Source of the DNA: JAAYTD01 sp964472015
Lineage (GTDB): Bacteria > Bacteroidota > Ignavibacteria > Kapaibacteriales > UBA2268
NCBI GenBank assembly: GCA_964472015.1
Contig: CAYYIP010000006.1
Span: 1-64,000 of the forward strand
Direction of reading: 5' to 3'
Length of the DNA stretch: 64,000 bases
The position numbers were made by a program, and so were the translations under genes. Under the pieces are notes generated by a model, which did no database searches, had not been told where the DNA came from, and saw only the letters and a program-made list of their open reading frames with translations. Position 1 is the stretch's first letter. Every line of letters starts with the position of its first letter. Of this stretch, positions 7,955 through 17,266 are shown piece by piece.

Positions 7955-8983
7955 TTAATATAAAGTATTAACAAATTCCTTTATTTTATTAAATACTTTA
8001 TCAGGAGTTAAATTATTCATACATTTGAAGTGCTTTTTTGGACAGTTTTTACGCCCTATATGAGTACAAGGACGACATTTTAAATTTTCGTCTTCACATA
8101 CAATATAAGGTACTTCAAAAGGAGTAAATCCTAATGAAGTAGTAGTAGAACCAAATAAGGCAACTATTGGAACTTTTCTTGCGGCTGCAATATGCATTAC
8201 ACCTGTATCATTTGTAATCATTAAGTTACAATTGTTTATTATTCTTGTAGTTGTAATTAATGATTCTTTACCAGAAAAATCATTTATATTTATATTTGAA
8301 TTTTTAGTTTTAATTTCTGATAATATTTCATTACATATTATTTTATCATCTATACCACCAATTAAATTGAATTCAATATTACTATATTCTTTATTTAGTT
8401 TTATAATTAATTCTACGAAATAATGATATAGCCAACGTTTTGTAAAATGCTTTGCGCCAGGAGCTAATGCAATTTTATTTAATATAAATGGCTTCTGTTT
8501 ATTTGGTAAATAAATTTTATTTTCTTTTTCTTCTGGCAACCATAATTCTAATCCTTTATTATCATATTCTATATCAAATAATTTTTTTGCTGTATTTATA
8601 TATAACATTGGAATACAAATTTTTGCTTTTGGAACTTGTTTTAAATAGACTAATTTTAATTTTTGTATTCTATTTTTATCTATCTTTACATATTTACCAA
8701 GATCTTTTCGGAACATTATTGTTCTTAAATTGTTGTGTAAGTCTATGATTTTATAATTGTTTTGTAAATTTTTTTTTAATTTTAAATTATCTTTTATACT
8801 CTTTGATTTATCATATATTATAATATTGTCGATATAAGGATTATATTCAACAATTTCTTTAAATGGTTTATTTATTATAAAATCTATAATTGCATTTTTA
8901 TACTTATTTTTTAATATTCTTATTAAAGGCGTTGCTAAAATAATGTCCCCAATGGATGATAATCTAATTATTAAAATTTGCAT
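7955..8983 (-). CDS. Glycosyltransferase family 9 (heptosyltransferase-like)
   Basis: 342 residues. N-terminal block IIRLSSIGDIILATPLIRIL holds the conserved aspartate Asp13 of ADP-heptose:LPS heptosyltransferases. The second Rossmann half has LAPGAKHFTKRW and NDTGVMHIAAA with VALFGSTT. The C-terminal cysteine-rich tail CRPCTHIGRKNCPKKHFKCM is typical of the family. It should transfer a heptose or similar sugar to lipid A core at the inner face of the cytoplasmic membrane, which implies a lipopolysaccharide-bearing cell. Acceptor and sugar are not determined. It is convergent with metK and divergent from the STAS gene. Confidence 0.9.
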   Translation of the reverse strand: MQILIIRLSSIGDIILATPLIRILKNKYKNAIIDFIINKPFKEIVEYNPYIDNIIIYDKSKSIKDNLKLKKNLQNNYKIIDLHNNLRTIMFRKDLGKYVKIDKNRIQKLKLVYLKQVPKAKICIPMLYINTAKKLFDIEYDNKGLELWLPEEKENKIYLPNKQKPFILNKIALAPGAKHFTKRWLYHYFVELIIKLNKEYSNIEFNLIGGIDDKIICNEILSEIKTKNSNININDFSGKESLITTTRIINNCNLMITNDTGVMHIAAARKVPIVALFGSTTTSLGFTPFEVPYIVCEDENLKCRPCTHIGRKNCPKKHFKCMNNLTPDKVFNKIKEFVNTLY

Positions 8984-9231
8984 TGCTATATTATATAAAG
9001 TAAAGATATTATTTTAAAAGTAATATAATTAAAAAAATATTACAAATATACAATTTATTTGTTTGTTTTATTAAAAAATAAATTTAATACTTTTATTAAT
9101 TTAATATTATAATATGTATGTATTTGATAAAAATTTACTTTTTGTATTCAGAATAAAAATTAAAACGTATGTAATTTAATATTTATATACTTAGTAATTT
9201 AAAATAATTTTGAATTTATATTAAAAAATAT

Positions 9232-9239
9232 TAATTTTG
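9232..9239 (+). promoter_or_regulatory. TAnnTTTG-like box upstream of the STAS gene
   Basis: TAATTTTG lies 39 bp before the STAS start, with a second identical octamer at about 9205-9212. It fits the -7 consensus but such strings are expected by chance in this AT-rich DNA. Confidence 0.35.
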
Positions 9240-9277
9240 TTAATTAGAAATGTAATTAAAACGAGGAATAAAGAATA

Positions 9278-9631
9278 ATGAATTTTAATTTAGAGAATAA
9301 AGAAGATATTTTTATATTTAAGATTTTAGAGAAATCAGTAGAAGGTGAAATATCAGCAGAATTAAAAACAAAATTGTTGATAGCAACAAAAACAAATATC
9401 AAAGGTCTAATTTTAGATTTAAATGATGTTACTTTAATGGATAGTTCAGGCTTAGGAGCATTACTTTTAGCTTTTAGACAACATAAAGAACATAACTTTC
9501 CACTTGTTTTAGTTGGTGTACAAGATTTTTTACGTACACTAATGAATATAACAAGGATAGATGAAAATTTTGTTTATGCTGTTAATGTTGATGAGGCAAT
9601 AAAAATAGTGAAAGAAGCACATAATATTTAA
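9278..9631 (+). CDS. STAS domain anti-sigma factor antagonist
   Basis: 117 residues, a single SpoIIAA/RsbV-like STAS domain. The site DSSGLGALL places the phospho-accepting serine at Ser57, as in SpoIIAA. When dephosphorylated such proteins bind an anti-sigma kinase or related switch partner. A GAGGA sits ten bases before the ATG, one of the clearer ribosome binding sites here. No partner kinase or PP2C phosphatase gene is adjacent, so its circuit is unknown. Monocistronic, preceded by a 294-bp AT-rich spacer. Confidence 0.88.
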   Translation: MNFNLENKEDIFIFKILEKSVEGEISAELKTKLLIATKTNIKGLILDLNDVTLMDSSGLGALLLAFRQHKEHNFPLVLVGVQDFLRTLMNITRIDENFVYAVNVDEAIKIVKEAHNI

Positions 9632-9654
9632 TTTAATTTAATATAATAAACATT

Positions 9655-9684
9655 AAATATAAATATAAATATAAATATAAATAT
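9655..9684. repeat. Five tandem AAATAT hexamers
   Basis: Exact hexamer run in the spacer between the STAS gene and mutL. Simple repeat, possibly length-variable by slippage; no function seen. Confidence 0.7.
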
Positions 9685-9808
9685 ATTAAATAATTATAAA
9701 CGTTATATTATTTTAATTTATTAAATTTAATTAACGTTTTTTTTATATGTTATTTAATGTATTTACATATTTATATATTTACAAATAATACAATATTTAA
9801 AAATATAT

Positions 9809-11854
9809 ATGAATAAAATAAAAGTTTTATCTGAATTTCTTGCTAATCAGATAGCTGCAGGTGAAGTTGTACAAGGCCCAGAATCAGTTGTAAAGGAATT
9901 AGTTGAAAATTCACTTGATGCAGGTGCTGAAAAAATTTCTGTTGCACTGCAAAAAGCAGGGAAAACATTGATACATGTGTGGGATGATGGTTGTGGTATG
10001 AGTAAAGAAGATTTACTTATTGCACCATTACGTCATACAACAAGTAAGTTATTTACTATTGAGCAATTAAATGATATTCATACGTTTGGATTTCGTGGTG
10101 AAGCACTAGCTGCTATATCTTCGGTATCGTTACTAGAAATTCAAACAAGAACAAAAGAGGATGAATATGGATGGCGACTTATTGCTGAACCGCAAAAAGA
10201 ATTTGTGTTAGAACCAATCAATATAGAAGTTGGGACACAGATTTTTGTAAAAAATTTATTTTTTAATGTACCTGCAAGACGTAAATTTTTAAAAACAGAT
10301 ATTACTGAATTAAATAGAGTTTCGGATACTCTTAAAAGATTAGCTATTTCATATCCAAATAAAAGTTTTTCTTTTTTTGATAATAATAAAACTATGTTTG
10401 AAGTTGTACCTACAAATTTAGAAAATCGTATTATACAAATTGTAGGTAATAAACTAGAGGGTAGTAAGTTACTAAAAGTAGATAAAATGTTTGATAAAAT
10501 CCATATTTATGGTTATATAGGACAACCTCAATTTGCAAAAACTAGTGCTACTACTCAATATTTTTTCTTGAATCATAGAAGTATTTTAAGTAGAAATTTA
10601 ACTTTTGCGGTAAGTTTAGCTTATGAACAATTTATTGCAAGAAATTTAAAACCTTTTTTTGTACTTAATATTGATATTGATTATAGTGCAGTAGATGTTA
10701 ATGTACATCCACAAAAAAATGAAGTTAAATTTGATGACGAAAGATATGTATTTGATTGTATTAAAAATGCAGTTTCAGATGCATTGAGGTTGAAAAATTT
10801 TATTTCTTTACAAGATAATATAATAAATAATGATGATGCAAATATTGTTGAACATAAAGAGTTAAATGCTGATACAGGTATTGTTGAAAATACTATTTTA
10901 GTTGATACTAAAACTGGCGAAATTATTGAAAATGATGCAACTGATTTTGAAACAAATAAGTTAACTAATTTATCACCTGATACTATAAAACATAATTTTA
11001 ATAAAGAATTTAATTTTGATGCTAATATTGCAGATAAGTTTAATAAAACTAGTAAAACTAAATTTAATGATAGTAGTTATTATAACAATTATAAGGGTCG
11101 AGAAAAAGGATTATATTTAAGTGTTAGAGAACAAAATAAAATAAATGAAATAGCAAAAAAAATATATGATGAAGGACAAAATTATAATGATGTCAATAAT
11201 GAAAATTCTTTGAAAAATAATGACTTAGAAAATAATTATTATATATCTATAAATGAATTTAAAAATATTTCTATTGATGATATTTCTGATTTATCTATTT
11301 GGCAATTTCATAATAAATATATATTTCTTCAGACTAAAACAGGATTATTAGTAATCGATCAACATAATGCTAATGAAAGATTTAAATATGAAAAAATAAT
11401 GGATGGGATAAAAAGACAAGTAAAAATGCAACAAAATTTATTATTTCCTGTTGAGTTAAGTTTAACTACATTACAAGTTAAAACAATAGAAGAATTAAAA
11501 ACAGAATTATATAGTATTGGATTTGATTTTACAATTGATGGAAATAATAAACTTAAAATATTAGCAATTCCAGAAGAAATGAATATATATGATATTGAAA
11601 CAAATTTTATGAATATTGTTGATGATTATATATATAATAATACAGTAAATTATAAAAGTAAATATGAAAAAATAGTTGCTACTATAGCTTGCAAATCTGC
11701 AGTAAAAGCTGGTGAAAAATTAAGTATAGATGATATGAAAAAAATAGTAGTGAATTTATTTTCTTGTAATATGCCACATATTTGTCCTCATGGGCGCCCT
11801 ATAATTATAGATTATCCGCTTACTGATTTTGATAAAAAAATAGGACGTTTATAA
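9809..11854 (+). CDS. mutL: DNA mismatch repair protein MutL
   Basis: 681 residues. The N-terminal GHKL ATPase is complete: the catalytic Glu30 in VVKELVENSLDAG, Asn34, WDDGCGM (58-64), and GFRGEALAAIS (94-104). The transducer domain includes NVHPQKNEVKF. A poorly conserved Asn/Asp-rich linker covers about 345-485. The C-terminal domain has D517QHNANERFKYE, close to the metal endonuclease motif DQHA-x2-E-x4-E, plus CKSAVKAG and CPHGRP. So this is the nicking type found in bacteria without MutH. It acts with MutS, which is not in the window. guaD follows one base after the stop, so the two are likely translationally coupled. Confidence 0.97.
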   Translation: MNKIKVLSEFLANQIAAGEVVQGPESVVKELVENSLDAGAEKISVALQKAGKTLIHVWDDGCGMSKEDLLIAPLRHTTSKLFTIEQLNDIHTFGFRGEALAAISSVSLLEIQTRTKEDEYGWRLIAEPQKEFVLEPINIEVGTQIFVKNLFFNVPARRKFLKTDITELNRVSDTLKRLAISYPNKSFSFFDNNKTMFEVVPTNLENRIIQIVGNKLEGSKLLKVDKMFDKIHIYGYIGQPQFAKTSATTQYFFLNHRSILSRNLTFAVSLAYEQFIARNLKPFFVLNIDIDYSAVDVNVHPQKNEVKFDDERYVFDCIKNAVSDALRLKNFISLQDNIINNDDANIVEHKELNADTGIVENTILVDTKTGEIIENDATDFETNKLTNLSPDTIKHNFNKEFNFDANIADKFNKTSKTKFNDSSYYNNYKGREKGLYLSVREQNKINEIAKKIYDEGQNYNDVNNENSLKNNDLENNYYISINEFKNISIDDISDLSIWQFHNKYIFLQTKTGLLVIDQHNANERFKYEKIMDGIKRQVKMQQNLLFPVELSLTTLQVKTIEELKTELYSIGFDFTIDGNNKLKILAIPEEMNIYDIETNFMNIVDDYIYNNTVNYKSKYEKIVATIACKSAVKAGEKLSIDDMKKIVVNLFSCNMPHICPHGRPIIIDYPLTDFDKKIGRL

Positions 11855-11855
11855 A

Positions 11856-12326
11856 ATGAATTATAATGAAAAATTTATGCATTTAGCTATTGAATTATCA
11901 ATAAATAATATAGATAATGGTGGCGGGCCATTTGGTGCTGTTATAGTAAAAAATGGTATTGTTGTTGCAACAGGCGTAAATTTAGTTACTATTAATTGTG
12001 ATCCTACAGCCCATGCTGAAATACTTGCTATTCGTGAAGCTGCTAGAAAAATGAAAACATTTAAGCTTGTAGGATGTGATATTTATAGTTCTTGTGAGCC
12101 ATGTCCTATGTGTCTTAGCGCTATATATTGGTCTCATATTGATAATTTATTTTATGGAAATTCAAAGGAAGATGCTAAAAATATAAATTTTGATGATTTT
12201 TTTATATATGAAGAATTAAAATTAAAAACAGAAGAACGTAAATTATATACACAGCAGTATCTGCGTGAAAAAGCTATTATTGCTTTTAAAATTTGGAAGA
12301 ATAAAAATGATAAAATAGAATATTAG
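11856..12326 (+). CDS. guaD: Guanine deaminase (cytidine-deaminase fold)
   Basis: 156 residues that should hydrolyse guanine to xanthine plus ammonia in purine salvage. Zinc ligands are His53 in PTAHAEILAIREA, with the proton shuttle Glu55, and Cys83/Cys86 in SCEPCPMC. GGPFGAVIV at 23-31 and the C-terminal swap segment ending in an EY pair resemble Bacillus subtilis GuaD more than the tRNA adenosine deaminase TadA. TadA remains the alternative. The start is one base after the mutL stop, so expression is tied to mutL, although the functions are not obviously linked. Confidence 0.85.
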   Translation: MNYNEKFMHLAIELSINNIDNGGGPFGAVIVKNGIVVATGVNLVTINCDPTAHAEILAIREAARKMKTFKLVGCDIYSSCEPCPMCLSAIYWSHIDNLFYGNSKEDAKNINFDDFFIYEELKLKTEERKLYTQQYLREKAIIAFKIWKNKNDKIEY

Positions 12327-12539
12327 TAAATAATATAATTGTGATTTTACAAACTAGTGCTCAAAAACAGAATGCTAACATATAATTCTGAATGGAAACT
12401 ACACACTTAATAAAAATACGTCTAAAAATTTTGCTATTCGAGCTTATAGCTATATAAAATTATTAAAAATATAAAATCCCATTAATTCATAAGTTCATAA
12501 ATAATTAAGATTTAATTATGACTTTACTATATAATTAAT
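12327..12539. other. Spacer of atypical composition between guaD and menG
   Basis: 213 bp without a supported gene. The first 130 bp are less AT-rich than other spacers in the window and contain a short inverted repeat GCTAT...ATAGC near 12440-12458. It could be a decayed gene end or a small RNA, but nothing is conserved enough to name. The last 60 bp are ordinary AT-rich promoter-like DNA. Confidence 0.4.
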
Positions 12540-13235
12540 ATGAAAGAAAAACGAAATATAATTAATCTTTTCAATAATATTGCTAATAAATATGATTTCT
12601 TAAATCATCTTTTGTCTTTAAATTTTGACAAAATTTGGCGTAAACAAGCTATTAATCTTATAAAAAAAGATAATTTTAAATATATTCTTGACGTAGCATG
12701 CGGTACAGGTGATTTTGCTTTTTTAGCTTATAAAAATAATGCTAGTAGAGTTATAGGTATTGATATTTCAGAAAATATGCTTGAAATAGCAAAACGAAAA
12801 GCAGCGAAACAAAATATATCAAAAAAAATAGTTTCTTTTGATACAGGAGATTGTGAAAATTTAAAATTTAATAATGAAACTTTTTCCGCAGTTACTGTTT
12901 CTTTTGGTGTTCGTAATTTTGAAAATTTAGATTGTGGATTGAAAGAAATATATAGAGTGCTGGATTATAAAGGACAAGTAATAATTTTAGAATTTTCACA
13001 ACCTAAAATTTTTCCTATGAAACAATTATACGGATTTTATTTTAAGAATATATTACCTTCTATAGGCGGTTTAATTTCAGGAAATAAATATGCATATAAA
13101 TATTTACCTAATTCTGTATTCGCTTTTCCACAAGGTAACGATTTTATTAATATTATGGAACGTATAGGTTTTTCTAATGTAAAACAAAAACGTCTTTCTT
13201 TTGGTATTGCTACTGTTTATGTTGGAGAAAAATAA
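12540..13235 (+). CDS. menG: Demethylmenaquinone methyltransferase (MenG/UbiE)
   Basis: 231 residues. Class I SAM methyltransferase with motif I DVACGTGDFAF (51-61), and the UbiE signatures YDFLNHLLSLNFDKIWR near the N-terminus and SFGVRNFENL in the middle. It methylates demethylmenaquinone, the last step of menaquinone synthesis. menA follows 11 bp downstream, which makes menaquinone rather than ubiquinone the likely product and an operon likely. Cytoplasmic, peripheral to the membrane. Confidence 0.95.
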   Translation: MKEKRNIINLFNNIANKYDFLNHLLSLNFDKIWRKQAINLIKKDNFKYILDVACGTGDFAFLAYKNNASRVIGIDISENMLEIAKRKAAKQNISKKIVSFDTGDCENLKFNNETFSAVTVSFGVRNFENLDCGLKEIYRVLDYKGQVIILEFSQPKIFPMKQLYGFYFKNILPSIGGLISGNKYAYKYLPNSVFAFPQGNDFINIMERIGFSNVKQKRLSFGIATVYVGEK

Positions 13236-13246
13236 AATTATATAAA

Positions 13247-14131
13247 ATGAAGTTAAAATACTATATTAAAAGTTTTAGATTAAGAACATTACCTTTATCT
13301 ATATCAGGTATTATAATGGGAAGTTTTATAGCAATAGCAGAAAATTATTTTAATTTAAAAGTTTTTATATTAGCTATTGCTACTACACTTTCTTTACAAA
13401 TTCTTGCTAATTTATCTAATGAATTGGGCGATTTGAAAAAAGGAACTGATAATGAAAAACGTCTTGGGCCTATTTATTCAACTCAGAGTGGAAAAATTTC
13501 TTATAAAGATATAAATAGAATGATAATAATATTTATTTTTATATCTATGTTTATTGGTTCTTTGCTTATTTATAGTGTTTGGAATATTTTTTCTTTTAAT
13601 TTTATTATTTTCTGTATATTAGGTGTTTTATCTATTATAGCAGCTTTGACATATACATTAGGAAAAAATGCTTACGGATATAAAGGCTTAGGAGATATAT
13701 TTGTATTTGTTTTTTTTGGATTAGTTAGTACTTGTGGAAGTTATTTTTTGATGACAAATAATATTAATTTTTTAGTGTTTTTGCCTGCTTCTTCTATTGG
13801 GCTACTTTCAGTTGCAGTACTTAATGTAAATAATATGCGAGATATTGAAAATGATAAAATATGTAACAAAAAAACAATTCCTGTTAAAATAGGATTAAAA
13901 AAATCTAAAATATATCATACTATTTTAATTTTAATGTCTTTTATGTTATTTACTATATATATAATTATAGAAGATAAAAATTATTTTTATGTTTTAATAA
14001 TACCTTTATTTGTGATTCATTTGAAAAATATTATTATTTCGAAAGGACGTAATTTAGATAAACAAATGAGTATATTATCTTTATCAATACTTGTTTTTAC
14101 ATTATTAGCAGGTATTAGTATTTATTTTTAA
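13247..14131 (+). CDS. menA: 1,4-dihydroxy-2-naphthoate polyprenyltransferase
   Basis: 294 residues and about eight or nine membrane helices. The two aspartate-rich motifs of the UbiA family are NELGDLKKGTD (near 64-74) and NNMRDIENDK (near 196-205), which bind magnesium and the prenyl diphosphate. It joins DHNA with a polyprenyl chain at the cytoplasmic membrane to form demethylmenaquinone, the substrate of the upstream menG product. Start 11 bp after menG. Confidence 0.95.
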   Translation: MKLKYYIKSFRLRTLPLSISGIIMGSFIAIAENYFNLKVFILAIATTLSLQILANLSNELGDLKKGTDNEKRLGPIYSTQSGKISYKDINRMIIIFIFISMFIGSLLIYSVWNIFSFNFIIFCILGVLSIIAALTYTLGKNAYGYKGLGDIFVFVFFGLVSTCGSYFLMTNNINFLVFLPASSIGLLSVAVLNVNNMRDIENDKICNKKTIPVKIGLKKSKIYHTILILMSFMLFTIYIIIEDKNYFYVLIIPLFVIHLKNIIISKGRNLDKQMSILSLSILVFTLLAGISIYF

Positions 14132-14272
14132 AAGTGAAGATAATATAAACTTTTATATATAATTTTATATATTAAATTATATGTAGTAAAATAAAAATAC
14201 GATATAAATAAGATATAAATAATATATAAATAATATATATTACTTTTGAAAATATATAATTAATAGAATAAA

Positions 14273-15277
14273 TTAAAACTTATAATGAAAAGTACTTCTA
14301 AATATTCCTCGTGCACCAAACTTTTCTTTAAAATAAATTAAACTTAATGAAGGAGTCATTGGATTTTCTGAACTTGTATCTTGTGAAACTCCTATATCAT
14401 ACCATTTAAATCCGTTTTTAACTGACCATTCAATTGCATAGTCTACTAAAAAATAACCAATATTTAGGTAATCATAATCAGAATCCATAGCATTATAAAA
14501 ACATAAAGATACATTTTTATTAGCAATAAATAGTAAATGTCCACCAACTGGTATACCTTTATAATATGCCATAAATAATTTTAAACGTTCTGGCACTAAT
14601 TGTTCAAGTTTTATTAAATCATTTAACGAATGAGTAGGAATTGCATTATGTTTTTGTTTATTTTTTACTAAAATAGGGTAAAAGTTAATATAATCTTTAT
14701 TTTCTATTATTTGTAGTTCATTATTACGTTTTAACTTACGTATCATTGTAGCAGCTCGCTTTTGATATTTTTGTCGGAAGTTATTTGATAATTCTAAAGC
14801 GTGTGAAATATAATGATATTCAAAATCAAATTTTCTATATAACATTGCATATTCAATATGTTGATTAAATATTGTGTTATAAATAAGAGGCGGGGGAATT
14901 AAAAATAACTCTTTTGTTCCTTGTTGCTTGAAAAAATAAAGCATAGCATCAACAATATTCAAGGCTAATTCAAAAGGTATATCATTTGTTACGAATGAAC
15001 CGTAACTTGAACCTACAGGTGACCAATAAATTGTATTGTTTTCTTTATAAGCACCTGGTAATACAGCAACAATTTTGTCTTTATATTTTATTATATAATT
15101 TGTAAAATCAAATTTTCCTATTGTATGATAATCAAGAAATTTTTGTAAATGAAACATTGTACCATTATTGGAATTAGATACAAAAGTTTCCCATTCTTGT
15201 TTATTATCAGAACAATATTTATGAATAGTTATATCTTTAAATCTATTATTGTTATAATTTTCTAATATTTCTAACAT
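14273..15277 (-). CDS. GNAT/FemAB-like acyltransferase
   Basis: 334 residues with two weakly similar GNAT halves, as in FemAB or BioF2-like acetyltransferases. Supporting segments are the N-terminal GTMFHLQKFLDYH, WSPVGSSYGSF in the middle, and the C-terminal GGHLLFIANKN...NIGYFLVDYAIEW block followed by YDIGVSQD. Such proteins transfer amino-acyl or acyl groups to cell-wall precursors or surface glycans. The substrate is unknown and the flanking genes (menA convergent, dapA upstream on the same strand) give no clear hint. Confidence 0.75.
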   Translation of the reverse strand: MLEILENYNNNRFKDITIHKYCSDNKQEWETFVSNSNNGTMFHLQKFLDYHTIGKFDFTNYIIKYKDKIVAVLPGAYKENNTIYWSPVGSSYGSFVTNDIPFELALNIVDAMLYFFKQQGTKELFLIPPPLIYNTIFNQHIEYAMLYRKFDFEYHYISHALELSNNFRQKYQKRAATMIRKLKRNNELQIIENKDYINFYPILVKNKQKHNAIPTHSLNDLIKLEQLVPERLKLFMAYYKGIPVGGHLLFIANKNVSLCFYNAMDSDYDYLNIGYFLVDYAIEWSVKNGFKWYDIGVSQDTSSENPMTPSLSLIYFKEKFGARGIFRSTFHYKF

Positions 15278-15491
15278 TTTTATATATGTATATTAATATG
15301 ATTAAATATATTAATGTGTTTTTTTTATAAAAAATATATTATATATAAAATAAGTGGATTATATAATTATAAATATATTAAATTAAAACTGTATGTTAAT
15401 ATATTTATTTTTTATTTCCAATACAGATAAGAATAAATATAATAATTATTTTAATTAATTAAAAATACTATATAAGTTATATTATACTATA

Positions 15492-16385
15492 TTAGTTGAC
15501 TTTTTTATTTATAATAAGCTCTTTAATTATTTTTTTATTTTTTTCTGTAATAGGTAATAAAGGTAATCTTAATTTATTTTTAATTAATCCTAATTCACTC
15601 ATAATAGCTTTTACAGGTATAGGATTTGATTCTATAAAATTAATTTGCATAAAATCAAATAGATTATAATGTAATTTTATTGCTTCATTATATCTTCCTT
15701 TTAATGCTAAATTTATGCAGTCTGTAAACATTTTAGGTGCATAATTGGATAATACAGAAATAATTCCTTTTCCACCTGCACATATACAAGGAATAGCTAA
15801 AGCATCATCACCACAAAGCAAAGTAAAATCATCTGTTGTTGTATGTTTTATTATTTCCATCATTTGTTCTAAATTTCCAGATGCCTCTTTTGTAGCAATT
15901 ACATTTTTACATTTTTTTGCTATTTTTATTTGAGTTTCTGCACTAATATTAGTCCCTGTTCTTCCCGGTACATTATATATAATTTGAGGAATATCGGTTG
16001 ACTCTGAAATTGCATTAAAATGTTCAAATATTCCCGCACTTGTAGGTTTATTATAATAAGGACATACTAGTAAAACTGCATCGAAATTGTATTTTTCTAT
16101 TTTTTTAACATTTTCTATTGTTGCAATAGTATTATTAGAACCTGCTCCTACGATTACAGGAATTTTACCGTTTACCTGTTCTTGAACTGTTAATATAACA
16201 TCTAATTTCTCTTTTTCTGTAAGTGTTGCTGCTTCACCTGTTGAACCTAAAACAACAATTCCATTAATTCCTGCTGCTAATTGAATATCTATAATATTTT
16301 TTAAAGCCTTAAAATCAACTTCTAAGTTATTGTTAAATGGTGTAACTAAAGCTGTAATTGTACCTTTTAAATTTATTTTTTTCAT
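15492..16385 (-). CDS. dapA: 4-hydroxy-tetrahydrodipicolinate synthase
   Basis: 297 residues, a TIM barrel of normal length. Condenses pyruvate and aspartate semialdehyde in the lysine/diaminopimelate pathway. The Schiff-base lysine is Lys166 in IATKEASGN; Tyr137 and Arg142 are in IIYNVPGRTG; Thr49 lies in GSTGEAATL; PYYNKPT supplies the Tyr of the neighbouring subunit. Start is the ATG at 16385 directly before a canonical KGTITALVTPF. Separate from its neighbours by over 200 bp on both sides. Confidence 0.97.
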   Translation of the reverse strand: MKKINLKGTITALVTPFNNNLEVDFKALKNIIDIQLAAGINGIVVLGSTGEAATLTEKEKLDVILTVQEQVNGKIPVIVGAGSNNTIATIENVKKIEKYNFDAVLLVCPYYNKPTSAGIFEHFNAISESTDIPQIIYNVPGRTGTNISAETQIKIAKKCKNVIATKEASGNLEQMMEIIKHTTTDDFTLLCGDDALAIPCICAGGKGIISVLSNYAPKMFTDCINLALKGRYNEAIKLHYNLFDFMQINFIESNPIPVKAIMSELGLIKNKLRLPLLPITEKNKKIIKELIINKKVN

Positions 16386-16719
16386 ATTTTATTTAAAATT
16401 TAATTTTTTCTACAATTTATTTTTTCTACAATAAACAAAATTAATAAAAAAAAATGAAATATTAGTCGTTTTTATTATTGTTATAAAGAACTTTAATTTT
16501 GTTTATATTAATTTTATTATTTTTTATAATAATTCTATTTATTTTTTAATTTTTAAATGTGTATGGTTATTAACAAAAAAAGTATTATTTTGTAAAATAT
16601 TATTTATATAGTTATTAAAATGATATAATAATAAAATATTTTATATTTTAATTATAACAAAGTAAATTAAAAAATATATTTTATATTTTTATAAATGAAA
16701 AATTATGAGGAACGAAAAT
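16386..16719. other. Divergent intergenic region between dapA and the thioredoxin lipoprotein
   Basis: 334 bp, extremely AT-rich, with no gene visible. It must hold the promoters of both flanking genes. TATTATTTTGTAAAATA at 16583-16599 resembles the motif before tRNA-Pro, the ROK gene and prmA and is the best promoter candidate for the plus-strand gene. Confidence 0.5.
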
Positions 16720-17247
16720 ATGTTTAATCATTTATTTTTAAAAAAAATTACATTATTTTTTGTAATAAGTTCATTTTTTCTTTTTTCTTTAACTTCTTGT
16801 AATGATGACTCAGTTAATAAAAAAGAAGCACTTGTTGGTAAATTTACTTGGACAGAATGGCAACAAAAAGCAGGGTGGGATGATTATGAAGCTGCTGATT
16901 ATATTCCTGATTCTAATGTAATAGAAAACCTAAAAATTATTGACAAAGAAGATATTAGGGTTATAATTTTTACTTCAAATTGGTGTCCTGATTGTTCGTT
17001 ACAAATGCCTCGTATAATGAAAATATTTAAACAAATAGGTATCGACTATTCTGTTATTGATATTTATGGTTTATCTTATGATAAAAAAGAGCCAACTAAT
17101 GAATATTTAAAATATGAAATAAAATGGGTGCCTACTATAATTATTTTAAGAAATAATAATATAGAAATGGGAAGAATAGTAGAAACGCCAGAAAAAACTT
17201 TGGAAGATGATTTATATTATATTTTATCTCTAAAACACGAAGATTAA
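16720..17247 (+). CDS. Thioredoxin-family lipoprotein
   Basis: 175 residues from the second of two close ATGs. I chose 16720 because AGGA (16708-16711) sits eight bases upstream; the ATG at 16705 overlaps that site. A lipobox SLTSC gives Cys27 as the lipidated residue. The thioredoxin fold is marked by FTSNWCPDCS (Cys89 and Cys92, CPDC) and the cis-proline segment WVPTII near 138. The CPDC pair and outward location suggest a thiol-disulfide reductase or redox helper at the membrane. The gene is 20 bp upstream of the GlcD-like oxidase and may be co-transcribed. Confidence 0.85.
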   Translation: MFNHLFLKKITLFFVISSFFLFSLTSCNDDSVNKKEALVGKFTWTEWQQKAGWDDYEAADYIPDSNVIENLKIIDKEDIRVIIFTSNWCPDCSLQMPRIMKIFKQIGIDYSVIDIYGLSYDKKEPTNEYLKYEIKWVPTIIILRNNNIEMGRIVETPEKTLEDDLYYILSLKHED

Positions 17248-17266
17248 TAATAATTTAATTTTTTAA

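Noticed and set aside
9655..9684. AAATAT hexamer run as phase-variation switch for mutL
   Set aside because: It is over 120 bp from the mutL start and does not change a reading frame or promoter spacing that I can identify.
11856..12326. tRNA adenosine deaminase (TadA) as the identity of the deaminase after mutL
   Set aside because: The GGPFGAVIV entry and the C-terminal segment ending in EY resemble guanine deaminase more closely; kept only as an alternative.
15745..15933. Short plus-strand frame opposite dapA
   Set aside because: Antisense to the conserved TIM-barrel core with no independent evidence.
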